Below, piece after piece: positions 43,004-51,632 of a DNA stretch of 64,000 nucleotides (position 1 is its first letter; each line of letters begins with the position of its first letter). The stretch is from Lichenicoccus sp964246745. GTDB lineage: Bacteria > Pseudomonadota > Alphaproteobacteria > Acetobacterales > Acetobacteraceae. The notes beneath the pieces are model-generated. The model did no database searches and was not told where the DNA came from. It saw nothing but the letters and a program-made list of their open reading frames with translations. The stretch is from contig CAXTRK010000004.1 in the NCBI GenBank assembly GCA_964246745.1, forward strand, positions 62,001 to 126,000, written 5' to 3'. Both the position numbers and the translations under genes were made by a program.

Positions 43004-44014
43004 ATGAGCACCGCTAGCAGGACACTCGGTTCCAAAGGTCCAGCCGTCTTTCCACTCGCCGTCGGATGCTCCGCAATGTCCGGTGCGCCCAGGCAGTCCA
43101 CGGACGATGCCGAAAGTATCGCCACGATCCATGCGGCGATGGAGCGCGGCGTGAATGTGCTCGATACGGCCGACTTCTACGGCGCCGGCCACAATGAGCT
43201 GCTGATCGCCAAGGCGATCGCCGGACGGCGTGACCAGGTGGTGCTCTCGGCCAAGTTCGACGGCCTCCGCGGACCGGATGGCGCGTTCCTCGGCGTCGAT
43301 GCGCGGCCCGCCGCGGTGAAGAATTTCCTGGCCTACACGCTCGTCCGCCTCGGCGTCGATCACGTCGACATCTATCGTCCGGCCCGCCTCGATAGCCAGG
43401 TGCCGATAGAGGACACCATCGGCGCAATCGCCGATCTCGTGACCGCGGGCTACGTTCGACATATCGGCCTTTCGGAGGTGGGCGCCGCAACGATCCGCCG
43501 CGCCCATGCTGTTCACCCGATTTGCGACGTGCAGCTCGAATATTCGCTGATGAGCCGCGGCGCGGAGGACACCATCATGCCGGTGCTCGACGAACTCGGC
43601 ATCGCGTTGACAGCATACGGCGTGCTGGCGCACGGGCTGCTGAGCGGCAACGCGAAGCCGGCCGCCAAGGGCAGCCAGCGCGCCCATCTGCCCTGGTTCA
43701 GGGAGGGCAACTTCGAGCGGAACCAGAAGCTGGTCGAGGCGCTCACGCCGATCGCGCGGGAGAAGGGAATAACCATCTCGCAACTGGCGACTGCCTGGGT
43801 GCTGGCGCGTGGCCCGAACATCGTCCCGGTGATCGGCGCCCGCAGCCGCGCTCAGTTGCGGGAGACCTTCGGCGCGCTGGATGTCGAGCTCGCCGCCGAG
43901 GACATGGCCCGCGTCGAGAGCGCCATACCGGTCAACGCGATTGCCGGGACGCGCTATGACGAGCGTCTGATGAAGATGCTGGACAGCGAGCAGAAGCCAG
44001 CCATGGCGTCCTGA
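43004..44014 (+). CDS. Second aldo/keto reductase, catalytic His replaced by Ala
   Basis: A 336-residue AKR clearly paralogous to the one at 40794: NVLDTADFYGAGHNELLI (Asp54, Tyr59), VLSAKFDGL (Lys84), and VDIYRPARLDSQVPIEDTIG, again Ala at the His position. LLSGNAKPAAKG replaces a loop near the cofactor site. ATG at 43004 is used; a TTG at 42989 is also in frame. It is separated from the first operon by the minus-strand NTF2 gene and has its own leader of about 190 bp. The two AKRs may act on related carbonyl intermediates. Confidence 0.85.
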   Translation: MSTASRTLGSKGPAVFPLAVGCSAMSGAPRQSTDDAESIATIHAAMERGVNVLDTADFYGAGHNELLIAKAIAGRRDQVVLSAKFDGLRGPDGAFLGVDARPAAVKNFLAYTLVRLGVDHVDIYRPARLDSQVPIEDTIGAIADLVTAGYVRHIGLSEVGAATIRRAHAVHPICDVQLEYSLMSRGAEDTIMPVLDELGIALTAYGVLAHGLLSGNAKPAAKGSQRAHLPWFREGNFERNQKLVEALTPIAREKGITISQLATAWVLARGPNIVPVIGARSRAQLRETFGALDVELAAEDMARVESAIPVNAIAGTRYDERLMKMLDSEQKPAMAS

Positions 44015-44171
44015 CACAAACGCCAGCCGGCGGTCAGTGCGGCATCCGATGACTTGGCGTCCCTTCCGCATCGGGGCATTGAATGGCCACGTGCTCTTGC
44101 CACGGCCTAGCCGTTAAAGCATCCAGCAATGATCTGGTCGAACGTCAGGACCGGGGTCGACACGAAGCGAC

Positions 44172-44903
44172 ATGCGGGCAGATATCATGGACAAGCTCGT
44201 TGCCAAGGGACGCCCCGGCAATATGGCATCTCTGATCTATGACGATCTTCGAGCCGACATACTGAGCGGCAAGCTCGCTCCCGGCACGCCGCTATCGCAG
44301 CTCGCGATTGCGGCCGCGGGTGGCACCAGCCGTGGCCCGGTGCGGGAGGCTCTGCGTCGTTTGCAGCAGGACATGCTGGTCATTGCAGAGGCCAACAAGC
44401 GCTTCAGCGTGGCGCCATTCAACATCGTGGATCTCGAGGCTGTGCTGAGCCTGAACCTGCTCAATGACGCATTGGCGATCAAGATCAGCGTGCCCTTTCT
44501 GACGGTCGAGGCGATCCAGAACCTGGACGAATGCGTCAGCCGCATGGAACATTCCGTCAAAGTCGACGAGGGAGAATGGGTGGACGCCTATCACGAGTTT
44601 GTGTTCACTGCGATCGCTCATGCAAGTCCGCGCGCCGTGTCCCTGAACCGCCAGCTCATCGACGACATCCGCAGATACCGGGCGAGCATCTCCGACATAC
44701 CGAGCGTCTGGATCGAAAGCGCCGAGTTCTTGCCAATCATCGAGGCGATACGCGCGCGCGACAGTGCGCTCGCACTGACGCGGTTTGTTGAGCTGTCAGG
44801 GCGGCGATCGCTGCTGATCATGGCAAGCGTCTCGGAGACGTATGATCCATTCCGTCTTCGGAACTACATCGAAACACTTGCGCCAGCCAGGGTGCTCGCG
44901 TGA
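44172..44903 (+). CDS. GntR-family (FadR/FCD subfamily) regulator
   Basis: A 243-residue regulator: N-terminal winged helix IYDDLRADILSGKLAPGTPLSQLAI...TSRGPVREALRRLQQ, and an all-helical FCD effector domain with VFTAIAHASPRAVSLNRQLI. FCD regulators usually bind carboxylic acids, and several control vanillate or aromatic acid catabolism as repressors. It follows the second aldo/keto reductase by 157 bp. A candidate operator with GntR-like symmetry is the palindrome upstream of the Rieske gene (54617-54634), but the link is inference. Start at 44172 or 44187. Confidence 0.85.
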   Translation: MRADIMDKLVAKGRPGNMASLIYDDLRADILSGKLAPGTPLSQLAIAAAGGTSRGPVREALRRLQQDMLVIAEANKRFSVAPFNIVDLEAVLSLNLLNDALAIKISVPFLTVEAIQNLDECVSRMEHSVKVDEGEWVDAYHEFVFTAIAHASPRAVSLNRQLIDDIRRYRASISDIPSVWIESAEFLPIIEAIRARDSALALTRFVELSGRRSLLIMASVSETYDPFRLRNYIETLAPARVLA

Positions 44904-44947
44904 GCTGCAATCGTGGCCGGGCGGCTGCTCTGACAGGCGGACCCGCT

Positions 44948-45790
44948 TCAGGCTTCCTGCATGACCGGGTTGGCCAGACTGCCTAGTTTCTCCACCTCGA
45001 CCGCGAGCTTGTCGCCTGCCTTCATCCACAGCGGCGGCACGCGACGCGAGCCCACGCCCCCGGGTGTTCCGGTGGCGATCACGTCGCCGGGCCTGAGATA
45101 GGTGTAGCGCGAGCAGTACGCGATCAGTTGCGGGATATTGAAGATCAGGTCGCTAAGGTAAGCTGACTGCACGGTCTCGCCGTTGAGGCGGGTCTCCACC
45201 TTGAGGTTGGTGTTTCCGACCTCATCGGCGGTGACGATCCAGGGACCCATGGAGCCGGACTGCCAGAAGTTCTTGCCCGTCATCAAGGCGTGCTTCTGAT
45301 ATTCGCGCACACTGCCGTCCATGAAGCAGCAATAGCCGAAGACGTGAGACATGGCTTGCTCGACCGACACGTGCCGCGCCTCGCGTCCGATCACCACCGC
45401 GACCTCGCCCTCGAAGTCGAATGTCTCGGAAACCTTCGGACGCAGGATCGGCTGGCCGGCCGCGACCAGCGAGTCGAGGGTCCGCGTGAACAGGATCGGG
45501 TTCTTCGGCTCCTCATTCCTGGTCTCGCTGGCATGATCACGGTAATTGATGCCGACGCAGATGATCTTGCCGAAAACGTCCGCCGGCACCGCAAGCTGCA
45601 CCGAGGAAAGCGGTACGATCTCGGTGGCGTCCGAGGCGGCGCGGTTGAGCTCGGACAGAGACTGCGCCGGCAGTGCGAACGCGGTCGTGCCCGGATCGCC
45701 GCCCCGCCAACCCCCGATGATGTGCACGTTCTCGCCGTTGAGTACGCCCTCTGCGCACATCCCTTGTCGTAGGATCCTTGCCAGCTTCAT
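44948..45790 (-). CDS. Fumarylacetoacetate hydrolase family protein (first copy)
   Basis: A 280-residue FAH-fold enzyme: CVGINYRDHASETRNEEPKN, the metal ligands in TFDFEGEVAVVIGREARHV, and VIATGTPGGVG at the C-terminal side. The third ligand block reads CCFMDGSVREYQKH, a departure from the usual NDxSARDxQ, though the Asp is kept. Enzymes of this fold hydrolyse or decarboxylate ring-cleavage products (fumarylpyruvate, acylpyruvates, 2-oxohept-3-enedioate). It is the second gene of a minus-strand pair, 46 bp after the VOC gene. Confidence 0.85.
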   Translation of the reverse strand: MKLARILRQGMCAEGVLNGENVHIIGGWRGGDPGTTAFALPAQSLSELNRAASDATEIVPLSSVQLAVPADVFGKIICVGINYRDHASETRNEEPKNPILFTRTLDSLVAAGQPILRPKVSETFDFEGEVAVVIGREARHVSVEQAMSHVFGYCCFMDGSVREYQKHALMTGKNFWQSGSMGPWIVTADEVGNTNLKVETRLNGETVQSAYLSDLIFNIPQLIAYCSRYTYLRPGDVIATGTPGGVGSRRVPPLWMKAGDKLAVEVEKLGSLANPVMQEA

Positions 45791-45836
45791 AAGCTAAATG
45801 TCCTCAGGCGATCAGCAGAGAGTCGGCTTGGCACGT

Positions 45837-46427
45837 TCAGGACCTACGGTGCTTGGCCACGAACTCCTCTGGGTCGATCTCCGCACCCGATGGATTGGCC
45901 TTGAACGCCGCCGATGACATGAACTCGACCATAGCTTCCACCGTCGGATAATTCTGAGCTGTGATCTCGACGTTGTTGCCGTCGGGATCGCGATAATAGA
46001 AGCTCGTCATCGGGCCGTGATCGCTGCTCCGGTGCGGCTTCAAGCCATGCTTCTTCAGCTCGTCGTATTTGTCGCAAAGCTCGGCGAAGCTGCCGACCGT
46101 GAGCTGCATATGGTGCAGCCCAGGCGTACCCTTGGGAACCTCGAGCCCGGTGCCGGGCTCTTCAAAGATGCCGATGGTCTGAATGTAGGGAAAGTCCAGC
46201 GACAGCCTGAAGAAGCACATCTTCAGGTCGGACGCACGAGTTTGTCCTCCCAGGTCGAGCGGCTTGGTTCCCTGGGGCGGCGCATGCTCGAAGAACGGGG
46301 AGACGCCGAGCACCGTCGAATACCACGGCTTCATCTTGTCGAGCTGGCCGGTCTTGAGGATCGTCTCGCTGATCTTCAGAGCCGAAGTCGGCTGAGTCAC
46401 GTTGGGATGGGCTGGTTCGGCGTCCAT
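45837..46427 (-). CDS. VOC-superfamily protein (glyoxalase/extradiol dioxygenase fold)
   Basis: A 196-residue VOC protein: KISETILKTGQLDKMKPWYSTVLGVSPFFE at the N-terminus, GLHHMQLTVGSFAEL in the middle and YYRDPDGNNVEITAQNY at the end. His at HHMQL and Glu at VEITA are at metal positions; the first ligand, usually His, appears as Glu in SETIL. It might be an extradiol ring-cleavage enzyme or a glyoxalase-like lyase. Pairing with an FAH-family gene 46 bp downstream supports a ring-cleavage role, but one domain is short for an extradiol dioxygenase. Confidence 0.75.
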   Translation of the reverse strand: MDAEPAHPNVTQPTSALKISETILKTGQLDKMKPWYSTVLGVSPFFEHAPPQGTKPLDLGGQTRASDLKMCFFRLSLDFPYIQTIGIFEEPGTGLEVPKGTPGLHHMQLTVGSFAELCDKYDELKKHGLKPHRSSDHGPMTSFYYRDPDGNNVEITAQNYPTVEAMVEFMSSAAFKANPSGAEIDPEEFVAKHRRS

Positions 46428-46659
46428 TTACTCTACCTCTTGCTAGGCGCGATATCGGAACCGTTTGGCAGTCGTTAATCGATGTTCGGATCATCGCACC
46501 CATGATCAGGTCCGGCTAGCCATTTCAACACGCCGTGTCAGCTTCCGCAACGGTGGGACCTGGCGGAGCCACACAGGCGTTGTGGCTGGCTTAAATCGAA
46601 AACTTCGTGAACTATGGGCAGAGCAGCCATGAGGCAATTCGGCCGGCGGAGGAAAATCC
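46428..46659. promoter_or_regulatory. Divergent control region between VOC/FAH and ADH/E1/E2 genes
   Basis: 232 bp without a gene, serving a minus-strand pair and a plus-strand triple. CGATGTTCGGATCATCG near 46480 has 5-bp inverted ends and is the only dyad noticed. The TTGC-N4-GCAA motif is absent here, so these units may respond to a different regulator such as the GntR protein. Confidence 0.35.
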
Positions 46660-47793
46660 ATGAGCAACGATCAATCGTTCGGCGTGATGAGCACCGAGGC
46701 GGCGGTCGTCCGCGAGACGGGCGGCCGCTTCACGATGCGCGCCGTGACGCTGTCGGCGCCTGGTCCGACGGAGGTGATCATCCAGATGGAGGCGAGCGGC
46801 ATGTGCCATGCCGACCTCTCGGCACGCTCCGGCAACCTGCCGTTTCCGCTGCCAGGCGTCCTTGGTCACGAGGGCGTGGGCCGGGTCATCCAGCTCGGCG
46901 CCGCGGTCGAGGAGGTGGCTATCGGCGACCGGGTCGTGATCAGCTTCAGTTGGTGCGGTCATTGCGCTGCCTGCCAGCACGCCAACCCGGCCTATTGCCG
47001 CGATTGGCCGATGCTCAATCTGTTCGGAGGCAGCCGGGCGGATGGCTCGGCCACGCTGCGCTGCGATGACGGACCGCTGCACGGCCACTTCTTCGGGCAA
47101 TCATCGTTCTCGCGCCACATCGTTGTCGCTGCCCGCGCGGTCGTGAAGGTGCCGGAGGACGTGCCCGCCTCCATCCTGGCGCCGCTCGGCTGCGGCATAC
47201 AGACCGGTGTCGGCGCCGTCATCAACGTTCTGCGCCCCGGTCCCGCCGCTCGCGTCGCGGTGTTCGGCGCGGGCGCCGTCGGCATGTCGGCGATCATGGG
47301 ACTCGGCCTGACTGGCGTCGCGCAGGTTATCGCCATCGACGTGAACCAGGCCCGGCTGCAGACAGCGAGCGCCCTCGGCGCCACCGACACGATTGACGCA
47401 GCCTCGGGCGACACCGCTGCACGGATCAAGGAGTTGACCAACGGCGAAGGTCTCGACGGCGCGATCGAGACCAGCGGCAATCTCGGCGCGCTGGGGGCCG
47501 CAATCCGGTCGCTGGCTGCTCGCGGCACCTGCGTCGTCATCGGGGTGCCGAAATTCGGCGACACCGTCGCGGTCGACGTGGTCGACATGGTCGCGCGCGG
47601 GCTTCGGGTTGTCGGCACCAACCAGGGTGATGTTGTCCCGCGCGTTTTCATCCCGAAGCTTATCGAGCTTTATCGCCGTGGCCGCCTGCCGATCGGCAAA
47701 CTGATCACCGACTTCGACTTCGCCGACATCAACCGCGCGGCTGAAGCGTCGCTCGATGGCAGCGCTGTCAAGCCGATACTGCATATGGCATGA
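46660..47793 (+). CDS. Zinc-dependent alcohol dehydrogenase (aryl-alcohol type)
   Basis: A 377-residue medium-chain dehydrogenase. Catalytic zinc: Cys in SGMCHADLSA, His-Glu in LGHEGVGRV, and Cys in APLGCGIQTGVGAV. Structural zinc: four Cys in CGHCAACQHANPAYC. NAD site: VAVFGAGAVGMSAIMG with an acidic residue after it (AIDVNQ), so NAD is expected. The layout is that of benzyl-alcohol dehydrogenase (XylB) and related enzymes, which oxidise aryl alcohols. It is followed by the E1 gene after 72 bp. Together with the aldehyde dehydrogenase at 61863 it could take an alcohol to an acid. Confidence 0.88.
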   Translation: MSNDQSFGVMSTEAAVVRETGGRFTMRAVTLSAPGPTEVIIQMEASGMCHADLSARSGNLPFPLPGVLGHEGVGRVIQLGAAVEEVAIGDRVVISFSWCGHCAACQHANPAYCRDWPMLNLFGGSRADGSATLRCDDGPLHGHFFGQSSFSRHIVVAARAVVKVPEDVPASILAPLGCGIQTGVGAVINVLRPGPAARVAVFGAGAVGMSAIMGLGLTGVAQVIAIDVNQARLQTASALGATDTIDAASGDTAARIKELTNGEGLDGAIETSGNLGALGAAIRSLAARGTCVVIGVPKFGDTVAVDVVDMVARGLRVVGTNQGDVVPRVFIPKLIELYRRGRLPIGKLITDFDFADINRAAEASLDGSAVKPILHMA

Positions 47794-47865
47794 TCGCGCG
47801 GCCGCCGGTCTGCTCCCGTGCTCTATCCGGACCAGCCAGCTCACACCGTCAACAGGAGCGATACG

Positions 47866-50256
47866 ATGTCGCAGGATGCGCAGCCTGGGCCGTCAAAGTC
47901 GGATGAGCGGGCGATGAACCCGGTCGATACGCAAACCAGACTGGATACGGTGTCTGCCCTGGAGTCGCTCGACGCGCGACTGCGCTGGCTGTCGTCCTGG
48001 ACCGTCCACAACGCCAACCACGTCCGCGAGAGCCGCGACGGACTGAAGGTTGGCGGTCACCAAGCCTCGTGCGCCTCGATGACGGCGATCATGGCCACGC
48101 TCTACTTCCATGCCTTGCGGCCGCAGGACAAGGTGGCGGTCAAGCCGCATGCGGGTCCGGTGCTGCATGCGATCCATTACCTGCTCGGCAACCAGAGCCT
48201 CGATCAGCTACAGCGCTTCCGCGGCCAGGGCGGCGCGCAGAGCTATCCGTCGCGGACCAAGGACAGCATCCCGGTCGACTTCTCCACCGGTTCGGTCGGG
48301 CTCGGTGTCGCGATCACCGTCTTTGCGAGCCTGGTCCAGGACTACCTGATTGCGCACGACAGGATGACCGACACCGAAGCGGGTCGCATGGTGGCGCTGC
48401 TGGGCGATGCCGAGCTCGACGAGGGCAATATCTACGAGTGCCTGATCGAGGCGTACAAGCACGACGTCCGCAACTGCTGGTGGATCGTCGACTATAACCG
48501 GCAGTCGCTCGACGCGACCACTGCCGATCGCATGTTCGACCGGTTCGACGACATCTTTCGCACCTGCGGCTGGCGCGTGCTGACCCTCAAGCACGGCAAG
48601 CGCCAAAAAGCGGCGTTCGCGCGTCCCGGCGGCCGGGCGATCGAGGCCTGGATCGACAACTGCCCGAACGTTGACTACGCCGCGCTGACCTATCAGGGCG
48701 GCGGCGCCTGGCGGGCACGGCTGATGGCCGATATCGGCGACATGGATCATGTCGCGGCACTTATCGCCAGCTTCGACGACGAGGCGCTGTCGGCGCTGAT
48801 GACCAATCTCGGCGGGCACTGCGTCGAGACCCTGCTCGAGGCCTACGGCGAGGCGGCGGACCAGCAGCCGACCCTGTTCATCGCCTACACCATCAAGGGC
48901 TATGGCCTGCCGTTCGCCGGCCATAAGGACAACCATTCGGGCCTGATGAATCCGAGCCAGATCGAGGCGCTGCGCAGCGCGATGCGCATCGCCGAGGGCC
49001 AGGAGTGGGCGCCGTATGGCGGCCTTGGCGAGAATGCGGCGGCCAGCCTGAGCGCCTTCGTGGAGCGCTCGCCGCTGGCAGCTGCCAGAACCGAGCCGAA
49101 GGCTCCGGCGATCGCCATCCCGACGCGCCTGCCGGTGCCGGACGGCGCAAACCAATCGACGCAGGCGGCGTTCGGCCGCATCCTGCTCGAGCTGTCACGC
49201 GCCGAGCCGGCGCTCTCGGAGCGGATCGTCACGACGTCGCCCGACGTCACCGTCTCGACCAATCTTGGCGCCTGGGTGAACCAGCGCGGCCTGTTCCGTC
49301 GTCAGGAACTGCAGGACGTGTTTCACCTGGCCAAAATCCCGTCGGCGCAGCGCTGGGCTGGCCATCATGCGGGGCAGCACATCGAGCTCGGCATCGCCGA
49401 GAACAACCTGTTCCTGATGCTGGCGGCTCTCGGTCTTGCGGCGCCGATGTTCGGCACCCGCCTGCTGCCGATCGGCACCATCTATGATCCCTTCATTGCC
49501 CGCGGCCTCGATGCGCTGAACTACGGCTGTTATCAGGACAGCCGGTTCCTGCTGGTGGCGACGCCGTCAGGGGTAACGCTGGGTCCGGAGGGCGGAGCGC
49601 ACCAGTCGATCAACTCGCCGCTGATCGGCATGGGCCAGCCAGGCCTCACCTATTTCGAGCCGGCCTTCGTCGACGAGCTGACGTTGATGATGCGCTGGTC
49701 GCTTGCGCACATGCAGGCCGATGACGGCGGCTCGGTCTATCTGCGGCTGACCACGCGGCAGATCGCCCAGATTGAACGCGATGACTCCGCCTGGGAGGAG
49801 GACGCCCTGAAGGGCGGCTATTGGTTGAAACAGCCCGGTGTTGGAGCCGAGGCGGCAATCGTCTTTACCGGCGCGTTGGCGCCGGAGGCGATCACTGCCT
49901 GGGACAGCCTGATTGATGATATCCCCGGTCTCGGCCTGCTCTGCGTCACCTCCCCCGACCTGCTGCATCGTGGTTGGAGCGCCCGCCAAGCCGGACGCTG
50001 GAGCGGCCGCCGCCACGCGAGCAGCCATGTCGAGACCCTGCTGGGTGCGCTGGCGCCGCAAGCCGGGCTCGTGACGGTGCTGGACGGAGCGCCCTCGACG
50101 CTGTCCTGGCTCGGGGCGGTGCGCGGCATGCGGGTCAGCCCGCTCGGCGTCGACCGGTTCGGCCAGACCGGCGACCTCCCTGACCTCTATCGGACCTACA
50201 GACTGGACGCTGATGCCATCGTCGAGGCATCGGCCGAGCTGTTCCTGGGAGCGTGA
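47866..50256 (+). CDS. AceE-like 2-oxo-acid dehydrogenase E1 (thiamine diphosphate)
   Basis: A 796-residue E1 of the homodimeric pyruvate dehydrogenase type: WTVHNANHVRESRDGLKVGGHQAS at the N-terminus, the ThDP motif LLGDAELDEGN (from residue 178) and WWIVDYNRQSLD, then transketolase-like pyrimidine domain GIAENNLFLMLAALGLAAPM and SGVTLGPEGGAHQSI. It is shorter than AceE (about 890). ATG at 47866 follows AACAGGAG. The next gene, two nucleotides downstream, is a lipoyl E2. No lipoamide dehydrogenase is present here. Being in a catabolic island, the true substrate may be 2-oxobutyrate or another 2-oxo acid rather than pyruvate (compare MdeB). Confidence 0.85.
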   Translation: MSQDAQPGPSKSDERAMNPVDTQTRLDTVSALESLDARLRWLSSWTVHNANHVRESRDGLKVGGHQASCASMTAIMATLYFHALRPQDKVAVKPHAGPVLHAIHYLLGNQSLDQLQRFRGQGGAQSYPSRTKDSIPVDFSTGSVGLGVAITVFASLVQDYLIAHDRMTDTEAGRMVALLGDAELDEGNIYECLIEAYKHDVRNCWWIVDYNRQSLDATTADRMFDRFDDIFRTCGWRVLTLKHGKRQKAAFARPGGRAIEAWIDNCPNVDYAALTYQGGGAWRARLMADIGDMDHVAALIASFDDEALSALMTNLGGHCVETLLEAYGEAADQQPTLFIAYTIKGYGLPFAGHKDNHSGLMNPSQIEALRSAMRIAEGQEWAPYGGLGENAAASLSAFVERSPLAAARTEPKAPAIAIPTRLPVPDGANQSTQAAFGRILLELSRAEPALSERIVTTSPDVTVSTNLGAWVNQRGLFRRQELQDVFHLAKIPSAQRWAGHHAGQHIELGIAENNLFLMLAALGLAAPMFGTRLLPIGTIYDPFIARGLDALNYGCYQDSRFLLVATPSGVTLGPEGGAHQSINSPLIGMGQPGLTYFEPAFVDELTLMMRWSLAHMQADDGGSVYLRLTTRQIAQIERDDSAWEEDALKGGYWLKQPGVGAEAAIVFTGALAPEAITAWDSLIDDIPGLGLLCVTSPDLLHRGWSARQAGRWSGRRHASSHVETLLGALAPQAGLVTVLDGAPSTLSWLGAVRGMRVSPLGVDRFGQTGDLPDLYRTYRLDADAIVEASAELFLGA

Positions 50257-50258
50257 TC

Positions 50259-51572
50259 ATGGCCGCCGAAATCATCATGCCGTCGCTGTCGCCGACGATG
50301 GAGAAGGGCAGCATCGCGAAGTGGCGGGTGCGCGAGGGCGACGCGGTGAAAGCCGGCGACGTCCTGGCTGAGATCGAGACCGATAAGGCCAGCATGGAAT
50401 TCGAGGCCGCCGAGGACGGCATTGTCAGCCGGATCGTGGTAGCCGCCGGCACCGAGGACGTGCCGGTGGGCGCCTTGATTGCGCTGATCGGCGACGCGGC
50501 GGACGCGCCCGCGCGCGGAATGCAAGGCGGCTCTCAGGATGTGGCTGGTCCCGGACCGGCGGAGGACACGGGCCTCGCTGCCGCCCCGCTGCCGCCGATG
50601 CCCTCCGAGGTGCCGCACGCGCCGCCAATGGCGATCCTCGACACCGCGCCGGTCAAGCCATCGCTCCCGGCAACGGCGGTGCCGAGCTCCACCAAGGCAA
50701 GCCCGCTGGCCCGGCGGATCGCTGGCGCCAAGGGTATCGACCTCGGCCAGATCCGCGGCTCTGGCCGCGATGGCAAAATCCTGAGGATCGACCTCAACCT
50801 GCCGCGCCGCGCCGGGATGCTGGATGCGGCGCCGACTCCGGTGCACGCCGCGGCCCCCACGCCCATCCATCCACCGCCAACCGGCGTCCCGCACGAGACG
50901 GTCAAGCTGTCCGGGATGCGCAGGACCATCGCCCGACGCTTGACGGAGTCCAAGCAGACGGTGCCGCACTTCTACCTCAACGTGGATGTGCGGCTCGACG
51001 CTCTGCTCACGCTGCGTGGCGAGCTGAACGCGTCGCGCGATGCAAGCGAGAAGCTCTCGGTCAACGACTTCCTGATCAAGGCGCTGGCTGTTGCGCTGGA
51101 GCTGACGCCGGACGCCAACGTGCAATTCGGCGGCGACCAGCTCTACCGCTTTGGACGCGCCGACATCTCGGTCGCCATCGCCATCCCCGGCGGCTTGGTC
51201 ACTCCGGTGGTGATCGACGCTGGCAACAAGCGCGTTTCACGGATCGCCGCCGAGGTGAAGGACTTCTCCGCCCGCGCCCGCGCCGGCACTCTGGCGCCCG
51301 AGGAATACAAGGGCGGCACTGCGTCTCTCTCCAACCTGGGCATGTTCGGCATGACCTCGATTGTTCCGGTGATAAGCCCGCCGCAGGCGGTCATCATCGG
51401 GATAGGCGCTGGTGAGCAGCGGCCGGTTGCGGCCGACGGCCAGCTCGCGCTGGCGACGGTGCTGACCGCCACCGCCAGCTTCGACCACCGGGCGATCGAC
51501 GGCGCGGTCGGCGCTGAGCTGGTGCGGACCTTCAAGAACCTGATCGAGCGGCCGAGCCTGATGCTGGCCTGA
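50259..51572 (+). CDS. Dihydrolipoamide acyltransferase E2
   Basis: A 437-residue E2: an N-terminal lipoyl domain with the modified Lys43 in EIETDKASMEFEA, a Pro/Ala linker, a peripheral-subunit-binding domain (SPLARRIAGAKGIDLGQIRGSG), another linker, and the catalytic domain ending in DHRAIDGA (His410, Asp414). It passes the acyl group from the E1 thiamine intermediate to CoA. ATG at 50259 lies 2 bp after the E1 stop; a GTG two codons upstream overlaps it. E3 must come from elsewhere in the genome. Confidence 0.9.
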   Translation: MAAEIIMPSLSPTMEKGSIAKWRVREGDAVKAGDVLAEIETDKASMEFEAAEDGIVSRIVVAAGTEDVPVGALIALIGDAADAPARGMQGGSQDVAGPGPAEDTGLAAAPLPPMPSEVPHAPPMAILDTAPVKPSLPATAVPSSTKASPLARRIAGAKGIDLGQIRGSGRDGKILRIDLNLPRRAGMLDAAPTPVHAAAPTPIHPPPTGVPHETVKLSGMRRTIARRLTESKQTVPHFYLNVDVRLDALLTLRGELNASRDASEKLSVNDFLIKALAVALELTPDANVQFGGDQLYRFGRADISVAIAIPGGLVTPVVIDAGNKRVSRIAAEVKDFSARARAGTLAPEEYKGGTASLSNLGMFGMTSIVPVISPPQAVIIGIGAGEQRPVAADGQLALATVLTATASFDHRAIDGAVGAELVRTFKNLIERPSLMLA

Positions 51573-51632
51573 AACGATCATCAGAGCTCCGGCCAACCAT
51601 TACCCGAATCCTGATGCGTCTCAGCACCAGAA

